From positions 1-64,000 of the forward strand of contig NZ_JACIAY010000011.1 of the NCBI RefSeq assembly GCF_014194975.1: 64,000 nt of DNA. The letters run 5' to 3'. Positions 43,045 through 51,118 of the stretch are shown here, in pieces. The DNA is from Sphingomonas sp. BK580 (lineage in GTDB: Bacteria; Pseudomonadota; Alphaproteobacteria; Sphingomonadales; Sphingomonadaceae). The notes below the pieces were generated by a model, which saw only the letters and a list, made by a program, of their open reading frames with translations, was not told where the DNA came from and did not search any database. Within the stretch, counting starts at the first letter, position 1; each line of letters begins with the position of its first letter. Made by a program: the position numbers and the translations under genes.

Positions 43045-43078
43045 TTGACTCCGTACCATAGTACGGCCCCCATATAGG
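43045..43078 (+). promoter_or_regulatory. MerR-type promoter and operator
   Basis: TTGACT (43045-43050) and CATATA (43071-43076) are separated by 20 bases, the stretched spacing typical of MerR-activated promoters. The palindrome CCGTACCATAGTACGG (43051-43066) fills the spacer. It should drive the gene at 43104 and lies 10 bases from the divergent regulator. Confidence 0.8.
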
Positions 43079-43103
43079 TGTCGCGAATATGGTGGAGAAG
43101 AAC

Positions 43104-43856
43104 ATGGCGACCGCGGCGCCCAAGAGGGCAACGATCTATCGCATGGTGATGCCGACGCACACCTGCCCCTACGGCTTGAAGGCAAAGGACCTGCTGCAAC
43201 GACACGGCTACGAGGTCGAGGACCATTGGCTGAGGACGCGCGAGGAAACCGATGCATTCAAAGCCGAGCACGGGGTCAAGACGACACCCCAGACTTTCAT
43301 CGGTGGCGAGCGGGTAGGGGGCTATGACGATCTGCGCCGGTTCTTCGGCAAGACCGTGGCCGACCCCAAGGCGGTGACCTACCGACCGGTCGCGGTTGTG
43401 TTCGCGATGACGGCATTGATGGCGCTGGCTGCCAGCTATGCCGTGCTCGGCACACCCTTCACGATACGCGCGGGTGAGTGGTTCATCGCCTTCTCGATGT
43501 GTGTGCTGGCGCTCTTGAAGCTCCAGAACGTCGAGAAGTTCGCGACGATGTTCCTCAACTACGACCTGCTCGCGAAGCGCTGGGTGCCATACTCCTATAT
43601 ATACCCCTACGCGGAAGGCGCGGCGGGCGTGCTGATGGCCGCCGGTGTGTTGACCTGGTTGTCGGTGCCGATCGCGCTGGTAATCGGGACGATCGGAGCG
43701 GTCTCGGTCATCAAGGCCGTCTATGTCGACAAGCGCGAGCTGAAATGCGCGTGCGTGGGCGGCGACAGCAATGTGCCGCTGGGCTTCCTGTCATTGACCG
43801 AGAACGTGATGATGGTCGCCATGGCGATCTGGATGGTGCTGGGCGTCGCGCACTGA
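43104..43856 (+). CDS. Glutaredoxin-MauE fusion membrane protein
   Basis: The start at 43104 (GGAG six bases upstream) gives 250 residues. Residues 9-85 are a glutaredoxin domain with active site THTCPYG (C21) and the cis-proline region TTPQTFIGGERVGGYDDL. Residues 95-250 are a four-helix MauE/DoxX-like membrane domain with another Cys pair (LKCACVGG). MauE-type proteins move reducing equivalents or form disulfides in the envelope. Induction by the adjacent MerR suggests thiol or metal stress. Confidence 0.85.
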   Translation: MATAAPKRATIYRMVMPTHTCPYGLKAKDLLQRHGYEVEDHWLRTREETDAFKAEHGVKTTPQTFIGGERVGGYDDLRRFFGKTVADPKAVTYRPVAVVFAMTALMALAASYAVLGTPFTIRAGEWFIAFSMCVLALLKLQNVEKFATMFLNYDLLAKRWVPYSYIYPYAEGAAGVLMAAGVLTWLSVPIALVIGTIGAVSVIKAVYVDKRELKCACVGGDSNVPLGFLSLTENVMMVAMAIWMVLGVAH

Positions 43857-43893
43857 TCTGGCGCGGCGGCTCGGCGCAACGTAGAAGGACCGC

Positions 43894-44226
43894 ATGAGCT
43901 TCGGCCGTCTCGTCCGCACGTTCGCGCTAGTCCTGCTGGGCGCGATGCTGCTCGTGCGGATGGGTCCGATGTGCGAGACCATGGCGCAGGCGGCTCCGCT
44001 TGCGGGCGCGCATGCCGTCATGACTGATTGCGATCGAGCGCCGCCCACTCCCGTCAAAAAGGCACCTCCGGTGGACTGCGTAGGAGCCTGCATCGCAACC
44101 GCCCTCGATGTTCACACATCTCCCGTGCCGCAGCTCGCCGTGCGCGCGGCAGAGCCCACACGCGAGCCTCTTGCCCTTGATGGTCACTCGGGCGGCCCTG
44201 CGCCGCCACCTCCCCGAACTGCCTGA
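43894..44226 (+). CDS. Hypothetical exported protein
   Basis: The 110-residue protein has a signal-like N-terminus (FALVLLGAMLLVRMG) and a mature part with three or four cysteines (MCETM, DCDRAPP, VDCVGACIA) and a proline-rich end. It is 37 bases after the glutaredoxin-MauE gene and probably part of that operon. Proteins of this kind are usually seen beside copper genes, but no function is known. Confidence 0.55.
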   Translation: MSFGRLVRTFALVLLGAMLLVRMGPMCETMAQAAPLAGAHAVMTDCDRAPPTPVKKAPPVDCVGACIATALDVHTSPVPQLAVRAAEPTREPLALDGHSGGPAPPPPRTA

Positions 44227-44271
44227 TCGACGCCGATTTCGATCAATCAGTGTATTCGAGGACAATTACGC

Positions 44272-44484
44272 ATGAAGACCATCAAATTCATCGGCGCGGC
44301 CGTCGCGCTCGCTCTCGTTCCCGCCACGGCCTTTGCCGCCGCTGACTGCTGCGCGGGGAAGGAATGCTGCAAGGACGGCGCCGATTGCTGCAAGGACAAG
44401 GACGGCGCGAAGAAGGACTGCTGCGCCGACATGAAGCACGGCGAGCACGCCGGTCACGACATGTCGGGCATGCAGAAGAAGTAA
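44272..44484 (+). CDS. Cys-rich periplasmic metal-binding protein
   Basis: The 70-residue protein has a signal peptide (cleavage near TAFAAA). The mature chain of about 48 residues has five CC pairs (DCCAGKECCKDGADCCKDK, and later DCCADM) and a His/Met end (HGEHAGHDMSGMQ). The pattern suits soft-metal buffering (copper or mercury) in the periplasm. A strong terminator follows. Confidence 0.75.
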   Translation: MKTIKFIGAAVALALVPATAFAAADCCAGKECCKDGADCCKDKDGAKKDCCADMKHGEHAGHDMSGMQKK

Positions 44485-44490
44485 GCGTGG

Positions 44491-44517
44491 AGGGGAGGCG
44501 TTCGCGCCTCCCCTTTT
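44491..44517. terminator. Bidirectional terminator between convergent genes
   Basis: A perfect 9-bp stem, GGGGAGGCG-TTCG-CGCCTCCCC, with a UUCG tetraloop is followed by TTTT. It serves the plus-strand operon ending at 44484 and lies at the end of the minus-strand operon. Confidence 0.9.
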
Positions 44518-44960
44518 CAATGGCGGGCGAACACCCTGCGGCCGCTCGGCCCGAACGCGATCACATCATAGGCCTGGGCCTTCATGCCCGGCATTTCCAT
44601 GCCCGGCGAGCCCATCGGCATTCCGGCGACCGCGAGGCCGGTGACGCCCTTCGGATGCGTGGCAAGGACGCGCTTCATGTCAGCGATCGGGACGTGGCCT
44701 TCGAAGGTCATACCGTCGATGATGGCAGTGTGACACGAGGCGAGGTCCCGAGGCACACCGCGTGCCTTCATGAACGCCGGCCGGTTCGCATCGTCGACGA
44801 CGCGCACGGCACGGCCGAATTGTGCTTTTACCTGCTGCGCCCATTTCTCGCAGCACGGGCATCCCGGATCGCGGTGCATGGCGATGTCGGCCGCGGCCAT
44901 CGCAGTCGCCGGGATACCTAGTAACAGAGCTGCCATCGCGACGCGGAAAGATCGGTTCAT
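44517..44960 (-). CDS. DUF411 metal-binding periplasmic protein
   Basis: The 147-residue protein has a signal peptide (cleavage near ATAMAAA). The DUF411 domain follows, with the metal motif GCPCCEKW near its start, SCHTAIIDGMTFEGHVP, and a Met-rich loop (AGMPMGSPGMEMPGM). DUF411 proteins are linked to copper (or mercury) handling. It lies downstream of two DUF305 genes on the same strand. Confidence 0.85.
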   Translation of the reverse strand: MNRSFRVAMAALLLGIPATAMAAADIAMHRDPGCPCCEKWAQQVKAQFGRAVRVVDDANRPAFMKARGVPRDLASCHTAIIDGMTFEGHVPIADMKRVLATHPKGVTGLAVAGMPMGSPGMEMPGMKAQAYDVIAFGPSGRRVFARH

Positions 44961-45017
44961 TCTCAAATCCTCGAAAGCCTGCCCCCCTTACAGGAAGGAG
45001 GGCTAGGCTTGCGCTCG

Positions 45018-45398
45018 TTATTGGGCGCGCTTGCCCATCTTGCGAAGCATAGCATTCAGCGTCGCGATCTCGCGGTTCTGGCTGGCGATGGTCTTCTGTG
45101 CCTCGCGCCGAATTTCAGCATTCTGGGTGCTTCGGAGCGCCGTCTGCGACATGGCGATAGCGCCGCGGTGGTGCTCGATCATCTGCCGAATCCACGTCTC
45201 GCCGGCGTCGGCACCCTTCACCGCCATCATGCGGTCGTGCATCTTCATCATGTCCGGGCCGTAGGGGTCGGCTGCCGTCGGCTGCATCATGCCGGCGTGA
45301 TTCATGCCTTGATGGTTCATGCCTTGGTGGCCGGCTTGCTGCGCCAGAGCCGGCGAGGCGGCGAGTAGGGCGGCGGTCATGGTCGCGATCATCTTCAT
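45018..45398 (-). CDS. DUF305 secreted protein
   Basis: From ATG 45398 (GGAG upstream) the protein has 126 residues: a signal peptide (to ALAQQ), a His/Met-rich linker (HQGMNHQGMNHAGMM) and a DUF305 helical bundle with MIEHHRGAIAMSQTAL. Its promoter at 45435-45460 matches the copper-block ECF motif. The Met/His linker points to copper. Confidence 0.85.
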   Translation of the reverse strand: MKMIATMTAALLAASPALAQQAGHQGMNHQGMNHAGMMQPTAADPYGPDMMKMHDRMMAVKGADAGETWIRQMIEHHRGAIAMSQTALRSTQNAEIRREAQKTIASQNREIATLNAMLRKMGKRAQ

Positions 45399-45434
45399 CT
45401 GAATTCTCCACGTGGCCCCCGCCCGTGAAGATGA

Positions 45435-45460
45435 TACGCGCCCCGCTGCACTACCCCTCA
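45435..45460 (-). promoter_or_regulatory. ECF-type motif, DUF305 gene
   Basis: On the minus strand TGAGGGG (45460-45454) and GCGTA (45439-45435) are separated by exactly 14 bases, 37 bases before the start at 45398. Same bipartite motif as five other sites in this block. Confidence 0.75.
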
Positions 45461-45472
45461 AGGCGGCCAAAT

Positions 45473-46072
45473 TTACCGGATCGGCTGAAGCGTGTTCACG
45501 CCGACACTTTCATCCGTCTCCGGCGCGGGAGGAGCTACCTGCTTGTCGCGATAGGAGGGAAGGTCGGGCGCATTGTCAGGCGTAGGGTGCGCTTCGAGAC
45601 GGGCAATCGCGCGCTTCATCTGGGTGATTTCACGCACTTGGGCGTCGATGATCCCGTCCGCCAGCTTCCGCACCTCGGGGTCTTTAATATGCGCGCGCTC
45701 GCTGGTCATGATCGCGATCGAGTGATGCGGGATCATGGCCTTCATATAGGCAACGTCGCCGACCGTTTCCTGGCTGCGGACAAGCCACAAGGCACCGGCG
45801 AACACCGCGATCGAAGCGGCCACGATGCCGAGATTGGCACGGCGGTTGGGGTACATGCCCCACATGAAGCCGAGCATGATGATCGCCATCACCGCGCCCA
45901 TGACGATGGCCATCCATGTTCTGGTCTGACTGTATTCGACATGGCTCAGCGCGTAGGTGTTGAGATACATGAGGCCGAACATCACGACCGTCGACGTCGC
46001 GATCATCGCAGCGAAGCGCCCGTAGCTCATCCCCATAGCGCTGCCGTGTTTGGAGTCGGGGTCGTGGTCCAT
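45473..46072 (-). CDS. Membrane-anchored DUF305 protein
   Basis: From ATG 46072 (GGAG upstream) the protein has 199 residues: three membrane helices in the first 100 residues (MIATSTVVMFGLMYL, AIVMGAVMAIIMLGFMW, GIVAASIAVFAGALWL), then a DUF305 domain with MKAMIPHHSIAIMTS. The fusion of membrane helices to DUF305 is seen in metal-resistance loci. The ECF-type promoter for it lies inside the end of the PepSY gene. Confidence 0.85.
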   Translation of the reverse strand: MDHDPDSKHGSAMGMSYGRFAAMIATSTVVMFGLMYLNTYALSHVEYSQTRTWMAIVMGAVMAIIMLGFMWGMYPNRRANLGIVAASIAVFAGALWLVRSQETVGDVAYMKAMIPHHSIAIMTSERAHIKDPEVRKLADGIIDAQVREITQMKRAIARLEAHPTPDNAPDLPSYRDKQVAPPAPETDESVGVNTLQPIR

Positions 46073-46108
46073 CTCGCGCTCTCCTGTTCGGCCCCACCCA
46101 CTGAAGGA

Positions 46109-46134
46109 TACGCGGCTCTCTAGCGGACCCCTTG
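46109..46134 (-). promoter_or_regulatory. ECF-type motif, membrane DUF305 gene
   Basis: On the minus strand CAAGGGG and GCGTA are separated by 14 bases, 36 bases before the start at 46072. It is the weakest of the six sites, with 5 of 7 upstream bases matching the TGAGGGG form. It overlaps the 3' end of the PepSY gene. Confidence 0.6.
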
Positions 46135-46851
46135 AGCTTTTCTGCGGCGTCGACGGGGCCAGCGCATGAAGAGCAGGATCGCCCCGGCGACGGCGAACAC
46201 GAGTCCGCCCGCTGCGAAAGCGTTGAGCCATGGCGTGTTGAACCGTTCGTGCTCGGTCCAATCCATGATGTGGAGGCCCCAGAAGAAGTCGTAGAGCCGC
46301 CACGTGCCGGTTCGCACCGAAGTCAGCCGGCCAGTCTCCGCCGCCACGTAGATGCGGGTCCCGTCGTCATCGGGGAACGAGGCCCGCCAGGCGGGGAGGG
46401 CACCGCGGTACTCGGTGCTCGGGCGATCGATCCGCTCGACGACGGGCGCCGAACCAGTTTCGCCGCGATACGCCTGTTTTGCGATCAGCGCTGCGGCCGC
46501 GCCGTCGACCGGGGGCAACGGCTTTGCGGTGCGGGCGTCCAGCAAACGCACCTTGCCGTCGCCGAGCTGGGCTTCGACGATCGGCCGCCCCAGCAGCATC
46601 CGGTGCTGAAGCTGACGCACCGGCGCTCCGGCCGATGCGATAAGGGCAGGGACGGGCGCGAAATTCTGGGTGGCGATCAGGGCTGGTTCCACGTTCCGGT
46701 CGATCCGGTGATCGCCATGCACGGTGTCGATCGGCAGCAGGCTCATGACGAGCCCGCTGGTGAACCAGACGATCGCCTGTGCCCCGATCAGGAGCGCAAG
46801 CCAGCGGTGAACCTTGCTTGCCCCGACATGGAGGCGGAGCCGCGGGCTCAG
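46120..46851 (-). CDS. PepSY-domain membrane protein with probable CTG start
   Basis: The first ATG in frame (46746) would remove a well-conserved N-terminal helix. The frame is open upstream, and translated sequence there (RLHVGASKVHRWLALLIGAQ, then AIVWFTSGLVM) is typical PepSY-TM. The only sensible start is CTG at 46851, which overlaps the copB stop as CTGA, just as copB starts GTGA on the copA stop. That gives 243 residues: helix 1 (15-37), a PepSY periplasmic part, then WGLHIMDWTEH and a C-terminal helix (about 212-232). It belongs to the copAB operon. Confidence 0.75.
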   Translation of the reverse strand: MSPRLRLHVGASKVHRWLALLIGAQAIVWFTSGLVMSLLPIDTVHGDHRIDRNVEPALIATQNFAPVPALIASAGAPVRQLQHRMLLGRPIVEAQLGDGKVRLLDARTAKPLPPVDGAAAALIAKQAYRGETGSAPVVERIDRPSTEYRGALPAWRASFPDDDGTRIYVAAETGRLTSVRTGTWRLYDFFWGLHIMDWTEHERFNTPWLNAFAAGGLVFAVAGAILLFMRWPRRRRRKAQGVR

Positions 46852-48065
46852 AACCAGGTCCTCACGCCCGCGACGAAGCTGAAGCCGCCCGTATTGTCAC
46901 CGCGTGCGCGGGTGAAGCGCGCGGTGTCGCCGAACTGCCGTTCCCACGACACGCCGATATAGGGCGCGAACTCGCGCCGGCCCTCGTAGCGAAGCCGAAG
47001 CCCGGCCTCGAGGTCCGTGAGCCCGGAGCCGGTGCCGGTTTCGGGCACGTCCTGCGCGGAGAAATTGGCCTCCACCCTGGGCTGCAGCACGAACCAGTTG
47101 GTGATGCGCTGGTCGTAATAGCCCTCTGCGCGGCCAAGCACGTCACCCTTGTCGGAGAGGAACAATGCGCCCTCTACCTCGAACCAACCGGGGGCCAGCC
47201 CCTCGATCCCTACCGTCGCGTAGGTGCGCGAGGGGTTGGGCTTGAAGTCGTAGCGAACGCCGGCCTGGAGATTCCAATAGGGATCGAGCGCGCGGCTGTA
47301 GAGCGCCTGCACCTCGGCCTGTTCGAGCGGCTTGCCGAACGTGCCTTCGCCCTCGGATTTCAACGTGAAGCGATTGATGTCGCCCCCGATCCAGGCCTCT
47401 TCGTCCCAGCGATAGCCGTCGCCGCCCTTGCGTGCCTGATATTCGGCGAGGTTGAAGAGGACCTGGTAGACGGTCATCCCGCCATGCTCGCGGCGCAGAT
47501 CGTTCTCGCGCGAGCTGGCCATGGCGTCGGCGCCCCAGAAGCGATCGGCGAGGTGGTCGCCGGCCGGGGCGGGAGCGGGCTTGTTGCCGGGGGGAAGGTC
47601 AGTTCCGACCTTGGCAGCGGGCTGATCGCCGGGCATCGCCATGCCCGGCATCGCGCTCATGTCGTGGCCGGCATGCGGGTCCTGCCCCGCACCTGTCGAT
47701 GCCGCCATCCCGGGCATGGCGGACATATCGTGCCCGGCGTGCGGGTCCTGGGTGGGCGCAGCCTGCTGCTGACCGCCCATATCCATCCCCTGCATTTCGC
47801 TCATGTCATGTCCGGCATGAGGGTCGGGAGCCTGCGTCGTCGCCGGTGGCGCGCGCCGCGGCGCGGTGCGTCGGACAGGGGCCTTACGCTTAGTCGCGGG
47901 CTTGGCCGCAGCCTTCGCTTTCGGCTTGGCGGCCGGTTTGGCCGCCGGCTTTGCCGGCATCGTCATACCCGGCATGTTGTGCATGGAATGGTCCATGGTC
48001 TGCCCGAATGCGGGTGTCGCAAGGGCGAGCGGCGCCATACCGGCGAGGAGGAGCGCCCGGATCAC
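46848..48065 (-). CDS. copB: Copper resistance protein CopB (outer membrane)
   Basis: The GTG start at 48065 overlaps the copA stop (GTGA) and gives 405 residues. It has a signal peptide, an Ala/Lys-rich segment, then three copies of the Met/His repeat DPHAGHDMSxM (about residues 80-135). The C-terminal 240 residues are the CopB porin-like domain (WDEEAWIGGDINRFTLKSEG, YWNLQAGVRYDFKPNPSRTY). It is thought to bind or sequester copper at the outer membrane. The last residue is phenylalanine, as in many outer-membrane proteins. Confidence 0.92.
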   Translation of the reverse strand: MIRALLLAGMAPLALATPAFGQTMDHSMHNMPGMTMPAKPAAKPAAKPKAKAAAKPATKRKAPVRRTAPRRAPPATTQAPDPHAGHDMSEMQGMDMGGQQQAAPTQDPHAGHDMSAMPGMAASTGAGQDPHAGHDMSAMPGMAMPGDQPAAKVGTDLPPGNKPAPAPAGDHLADRFWGADAMASSRENDLRREHGGMTVYQVLFNLAEYQARKGGDGYRWDEEAWIGGDINRFTLKSEGEGTFGKPLEQAEVQALYSRALDPYWNLQAGVRYDFKPNPSRTYATVGIEGLAPGWFEVEGALFLSDKGDVLGRAEGYYDQRITNWFVLQPRVEANFSAQDVPETGTGSGLTDLEAGLRLRYEGRREFAPYIGVSWERQFGDTARFTRARGDNTGGFSFVAGVRTWF

Positions 48066-50044
48066 GCCGAAGCCTCCCCGGCCTTGCGGACCTGGACGAC
48101 ACGCATCATGCCCGCGTGCATGTGGTAGAGCATGTGGCAGTGGAAGGCCCAGTCGCCTTCCTCGCCGGTCACGTCCCAGCTTACCGTGCCTCCCGGCTGC
48201 ACCAGCACTGTATGCTTGCGGGGCGCGTAGGCGCCCTTGCCGGTCACCAAGTCGAAGAAGTGGCCGTGGATGTGGATCGGATGCCCCATCATCGTGTCGT
48301 TGATGAGCGTCACCCGTACCCGCTCGCCGTGGAGCAGCGTGATCGGGTCGGGGTTCTCCGACAGCTTCTCGCCATCGAAGCCCCACATGTAGCGCTCCAT
48401 GTTGCCGGTGAGGTGGAGCTTGATCTCCCGCTCCGGTGCGCGTGTGTCTGGGTTGCGGTCGAGCGCCATGAGGTCGCGATAGGTGAGAACGCGGTGCCCG
48501 ACGTTCTCCAGCCCCTGCCCGGGATCGCCGGTCCGATCGACCGGCATCGGCGAGATGGTCTGTACGCCCGGTCCCTTCTTGACCTCCGGTGCCTTCGAGA
48601 AGTCGCGCATGTTCATGTTGCCCATGTCCATGCCTCCCATGTCCATGCCGGCCATCGGCTGATCGCCTGCCATGCCGGGCATCGTGCCGGAGCCGTGATC
48701 CATTCCTGCCATGGCGCCGCCCTGAGCCTGGCCGTGGTCCATGCCCGCCATGCCGCCTGCCGTGGCGCCGGCCGCGCCGTGGTTCATCTGCGCATGATCC
48801 ATACCCGGCATCGTGCCGGTGCCTGCGCCATGCCCCATCGCAGCATGGTCCATGCCGGACATCGATCCCGCGGCGGCGCCCATGGCACCATGATCCATAG
48901 CGCCGTGATCCATCGTGCCATGATCCATGCCGCCCATGCCCATGTCCTTCATGGTCGCGAGCGGGCGCTTGCGGAGCGGGGGCACCTCGGCCGCCATGCC
49001 CTCACGCGGGGCGAGCGTCGCGCGGGCCATTCCGGAGCGATCGACGCTCTCACCTACCAGCGTATAGGCGCGCAGGTCGGGCGGGGTGACGATCGCGTCA
49101 TAGGTTTCGGCCGGGCCGAACTGGAACTCGTCGATCTCGACGGGGCGCACGTTCAAGCCGTCGGCCGCGACGATCGTCATCGGCAGGCCCGGAATGCGGA
49201 CGTTGAAGGTGGTCATCGACGAGGCGTTGATGAAACGCAGCCGTACCCGCTCGCCGGGGCGGAACAGCGCGGTCCAATTGTCCTTGGGGCCGTAGCCGTT
49301 GACCAGGTAGGTGTAGACCGAGCCCGTGACGTCGGCGACGTCGGCGGGGTCCATCCGCATCTTGCCCCACTCCAACCGCTCTTTCAGCGACTGATCCTTG
49401 CCGGCGAGAAGCCCGGCCAGGGTCTGACGCTGGCGATTGAAGTAGCCCGACTCCTTCTTCAGCCGATCGAAGAGGTAGTGCGGGTGGTGAAAGCTGTGAT
49501 CGGACAGCACGACCACATGCTCGCGATCGAACTGCACGGGGTCGGGGTTCTTCGGATCGATCAGGATCGGGCCGTAATGCCCCTCCTGCTCCTGAAGCCC
49601 GGAATGGCTGTGATACCAGTACGTCCCGCTCTGGATGATCGGGAACTCGTAGGTGAAGGTCGACCGCGCCGGAATGCCGGGGAAGGCGATCCCGGGCACC
49701 CCGTCCATCTGGAAGGGGAGCAGCAGCCCGTGCCAGTGGATCGAGGTTTCCTCGTCGAGCTCGTTGACGACGTGGAGCCGGACGTTCTGTCCCTCACGCA
49801 GGCGGATGAGCGGAGCGGGCACGGTGCCGTTGATGCCGATGGCGTGGCTCTGGCGCCCGTCGATCATCATCATCTGGTGCGCGACCTTCAGCGTGATGTC
49901 CTCGCCCGACACCGTGGGTAACGGCTTGGCGATGCCGGCGGACACGGGCTGCGCCCATGCTGGCATATAGGCCGACAAGGCGAGGCCTCCGCCTGCCAGA
50001 CTGGCACCGCGCAGCACCTGGCGGCGGTCGAGAACGCGCGACAT
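48062..50044 (-). CDS. copA: Multicopper oxidase CopA
   Basis: The 660-residue protein has a Tat signal (LDRRQVLRGASL). Cupredoxin domains carry the copper ligands HWHGLLLP, YWYHSHSG, HPIHIHGHFFD and the type-1 site HCHMLYHMHAGM. A very Met/His-rich insert at about residues 365-480 is built from GMDH/MDHG repeats. It oxidises Cu(I) in the periplasm. GGAG precedes the ATG, and an ECF-type promoter motif lies 45-70 bases upstream. Confidence 0.95.
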   Translation of the reverse strand: MSRVLDRRQVLRGASLAGGGLALSAYMPAWAQPVSAGIAKPLPTVSGEDITLKVAHQMMMIDGRQSHAIGINGTVPAPLIRLREGQNVRLHVVNELDEETSIHWHGLLLPFQMDGVPGIAFPGIPARSTFTYEFPIIQSGTYWYHSHSGLQEQEGHYGPILIDPKNPDPVQFDREHVVVLSDHSFHHPHYLFDRLKKESGYFNRQRQTLAGLLAGKDQSLKERLEWGKMRMDPADVADVTGSVYTYLVNGYGPKDNWTALFRPGERVRLRFINASSMTTFNVRIPGLPMTIVAADGLNVRPVEIDEFQFGPAETYDAIVTPPDLRAYTLVGESVDRSGMARATLAPREGMAAEVPPLRKRPLATMKDMGMGGMDHGTMDHGAMDHGAMGAAAGSMSGMDHAAMGHGAGTGTMPGMDHAQMNHGAAGATAGGMAGMDHGQAQGGAMAGMDHGSGTMPGMAGDQPMAGMDMGGMDMGNMNMRDFSKAPEVKKGPGVQTISPMPVDRTGDPGQGLENVGHRVLTYRDLMALDRNPDTRAPEREIKLHLTGNMERYMWGFDGEKLSENPDPITLLHGERVRVTLINDTMMGHPIHIHGHFFDLVTGKGAYAPRKHTVLVQPGGTVSWDVTGEEGDWAFHCHMLYHMHAGMMRVVQVRKAGEASA

Positions 50045-50088
50045 GCAAGCTCCTAAGAATGTGGCCGTGAAGGGGCCGTCGCTTCTTC

Positions 50089-50114
50089 TACGCGGCCGAT
50101 CCGTCCAGCCCTCA
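50089..50114 (-). promoter_or_regulatory. ECF-type motif, copA operon
   Basis: On the minus strand TGAGGGC (50114-50108) and GCGTA (50093-50089) are separated by 14 bases, 44 bases before the copA start. It overlaps the stop codon of the ECF sigma gene, so copA has its own promoter as well as read-through. Confidence 0.75.
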
Positions 50115-50681
50115 GCGGTTCCCTAGATTTTCGAGTAGCCGTGCTCGCGCGCGATAGAGGCGGGTTTCGACCGCCTTCTGGCTGATCCCCAGCACCTCGG
50201 CCGTCTCGGCCTGGCTCAGGCCTTCGATCGTCCGAAGTACCAAAGGCTCCTTCAGGTTCGCGGGCAAGGTTGAGATGGCGCGGGTCACACGATCGAGTTC
50301 CTGCCGATCGCCGGCTGCGTCGTCGATCGGCACCTGTTCGTCGACGATGCTCTGGACGTGTTCGTCGTTCGGCAGCGCGAACGACAGAAACCGGCGCACG
50401 GCACGCTTGCGCGCCCAATCGCGGCATTTGTTGACGGCGATGGTCGTGAGCCACGCCTGCATCGATCGGTTGGGATCGTAGCGCGACAAGGCCTGATGTG
50501 CGGCCACGAACGCTTCCTGGGTCACGTCCAGCGCGTCGTCGGCGTCGCCGAGGAAGGCGCGCGAAAGCCGGAACATCGGCTGCCGATAGCGTCGCACGAT
50601 CTCGGCGAAAGCGGCTTGTCGGCCGGCGATGCTGAGCGTCGCCAGTTCGCCATCCGACAACGCGGTCCAATCGAGGCTCAC
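50112..50681 (-). CDS. ECF sigma factor, CnrH-like
   Basis: The 189-residue protein has region 2 (FRLSRAFLGDADDALDVTQE, AWLTTIAVNKCRDWARKR) and region 4 (LPANLKEPLVLRTIEGLS, ETAEVLGISQKAVETRLYRAR). Its start overlaps the sensor gene's stop (ATGA), completing a Y-X-H arrangement. The six TGAGGG-N14-GCGTA sites nearby are its likely targets. In Cupriavidus, CnrH-type sigma factors activate cobalt/nickel efflux; here the apparent targets are copper genes. Confidence 0.88.
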   Translation of the reverse strand: MSLDWTALSDGELATLSIAGRQAAFAEIVRRYRQPMFRLSRAFLGDADDALDVTQEAFVAAHQALSRYDPNRSMQAWLTTIAVNKCRDWARKRAVRRFLSFALPNDEHVQSIVDEQVPIDDAAGDRQELDRVTRAISTLPANLKEPLVLRTIEGLSQAETAEVLGISQKAVETRLYRARARLLENLGNR

Positions 50682-51118
50682 CCCTGGCCGTCGGTGAGCG
50701 CCTTCACCACCGCATCATCGAATTGAGAGGTCTGATCGGGCCGGAGAAGCTGACGCATGGCGAAGATGTGCGCCAGCGTCGCCTTCTGCAGCTCGCCCAT
50801 CGCGGCATGGCTCTGGTCGACCGCAGCGGCCACCCGCGGACCATTGCCGTGCTCGGCCTCGATCGCCTCGGCAAGGCGGGCATTGGCGGCACGCATCTCC
50901 AGCTCGAGGGCGCGGCGTTGCACCGCGAACCGGTCTTCGAGCACCTTCAATCGGGCCTGCTGGTCGCCATCGAGCGCGAGCTTGTGGTGCAGCACCTCGT
51001 GGAGCGCCGCACCGGGTTGCTTGGGCTGCGGCAGCAGCGCGCGCCCGATAAAGACACCACCAATCGCCGCCAGGAAGGCGAGCAAGGCGCACAGGACAAC
51101 CCGCTTGGTCGAGGTCAT
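50678..51118 (-). CDS. CnrX-like periplasmic metal sensor
   Basis: From ATG 51118 the protein has 146 residues: an N-terminal anchor helix (7-29) and a helical periplasmic hook. H40, H44, E61, H117 and M121 reproduce the spacing of the Co/Ni ligands H42, H46, E63, H119 and M123 that I recall for Cupriavidus CnrX, each offset by two. It overlaps both neighbours (ATGA at each side). Metal binding should release the sigma factor via the small membrane partner. Whether copper is sensed is open. Confidence 0.85.
   Translation of the reverse strand: MTSTKRVVLCALLAFLAAIGGVFIGRALLPQPKQPGAALHEVLHHKLALDGDQQARLKVLEDRFAVQRRALELEMRAANARLAEAIEAEHGNGPRVAAAVDQSHAAMGELQKATLAHIFAMRQLLRPDQTSQFDDAVVKALTDGQG

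Noticed and set aside
42634..43856. A mer operon
   Set aside because: MerR-like regulator and Cys-rich proteins are present, but there is no merA reductase, merT or merP, and the regulator lacks one mercury ligand.
47951..49921. Plus-strand frame of 656 codons opposite copA and copB
   Set aside because: The apparent protein is an antisense shadow of Met/His-rich codons; copA and copB are clear on the other strand.
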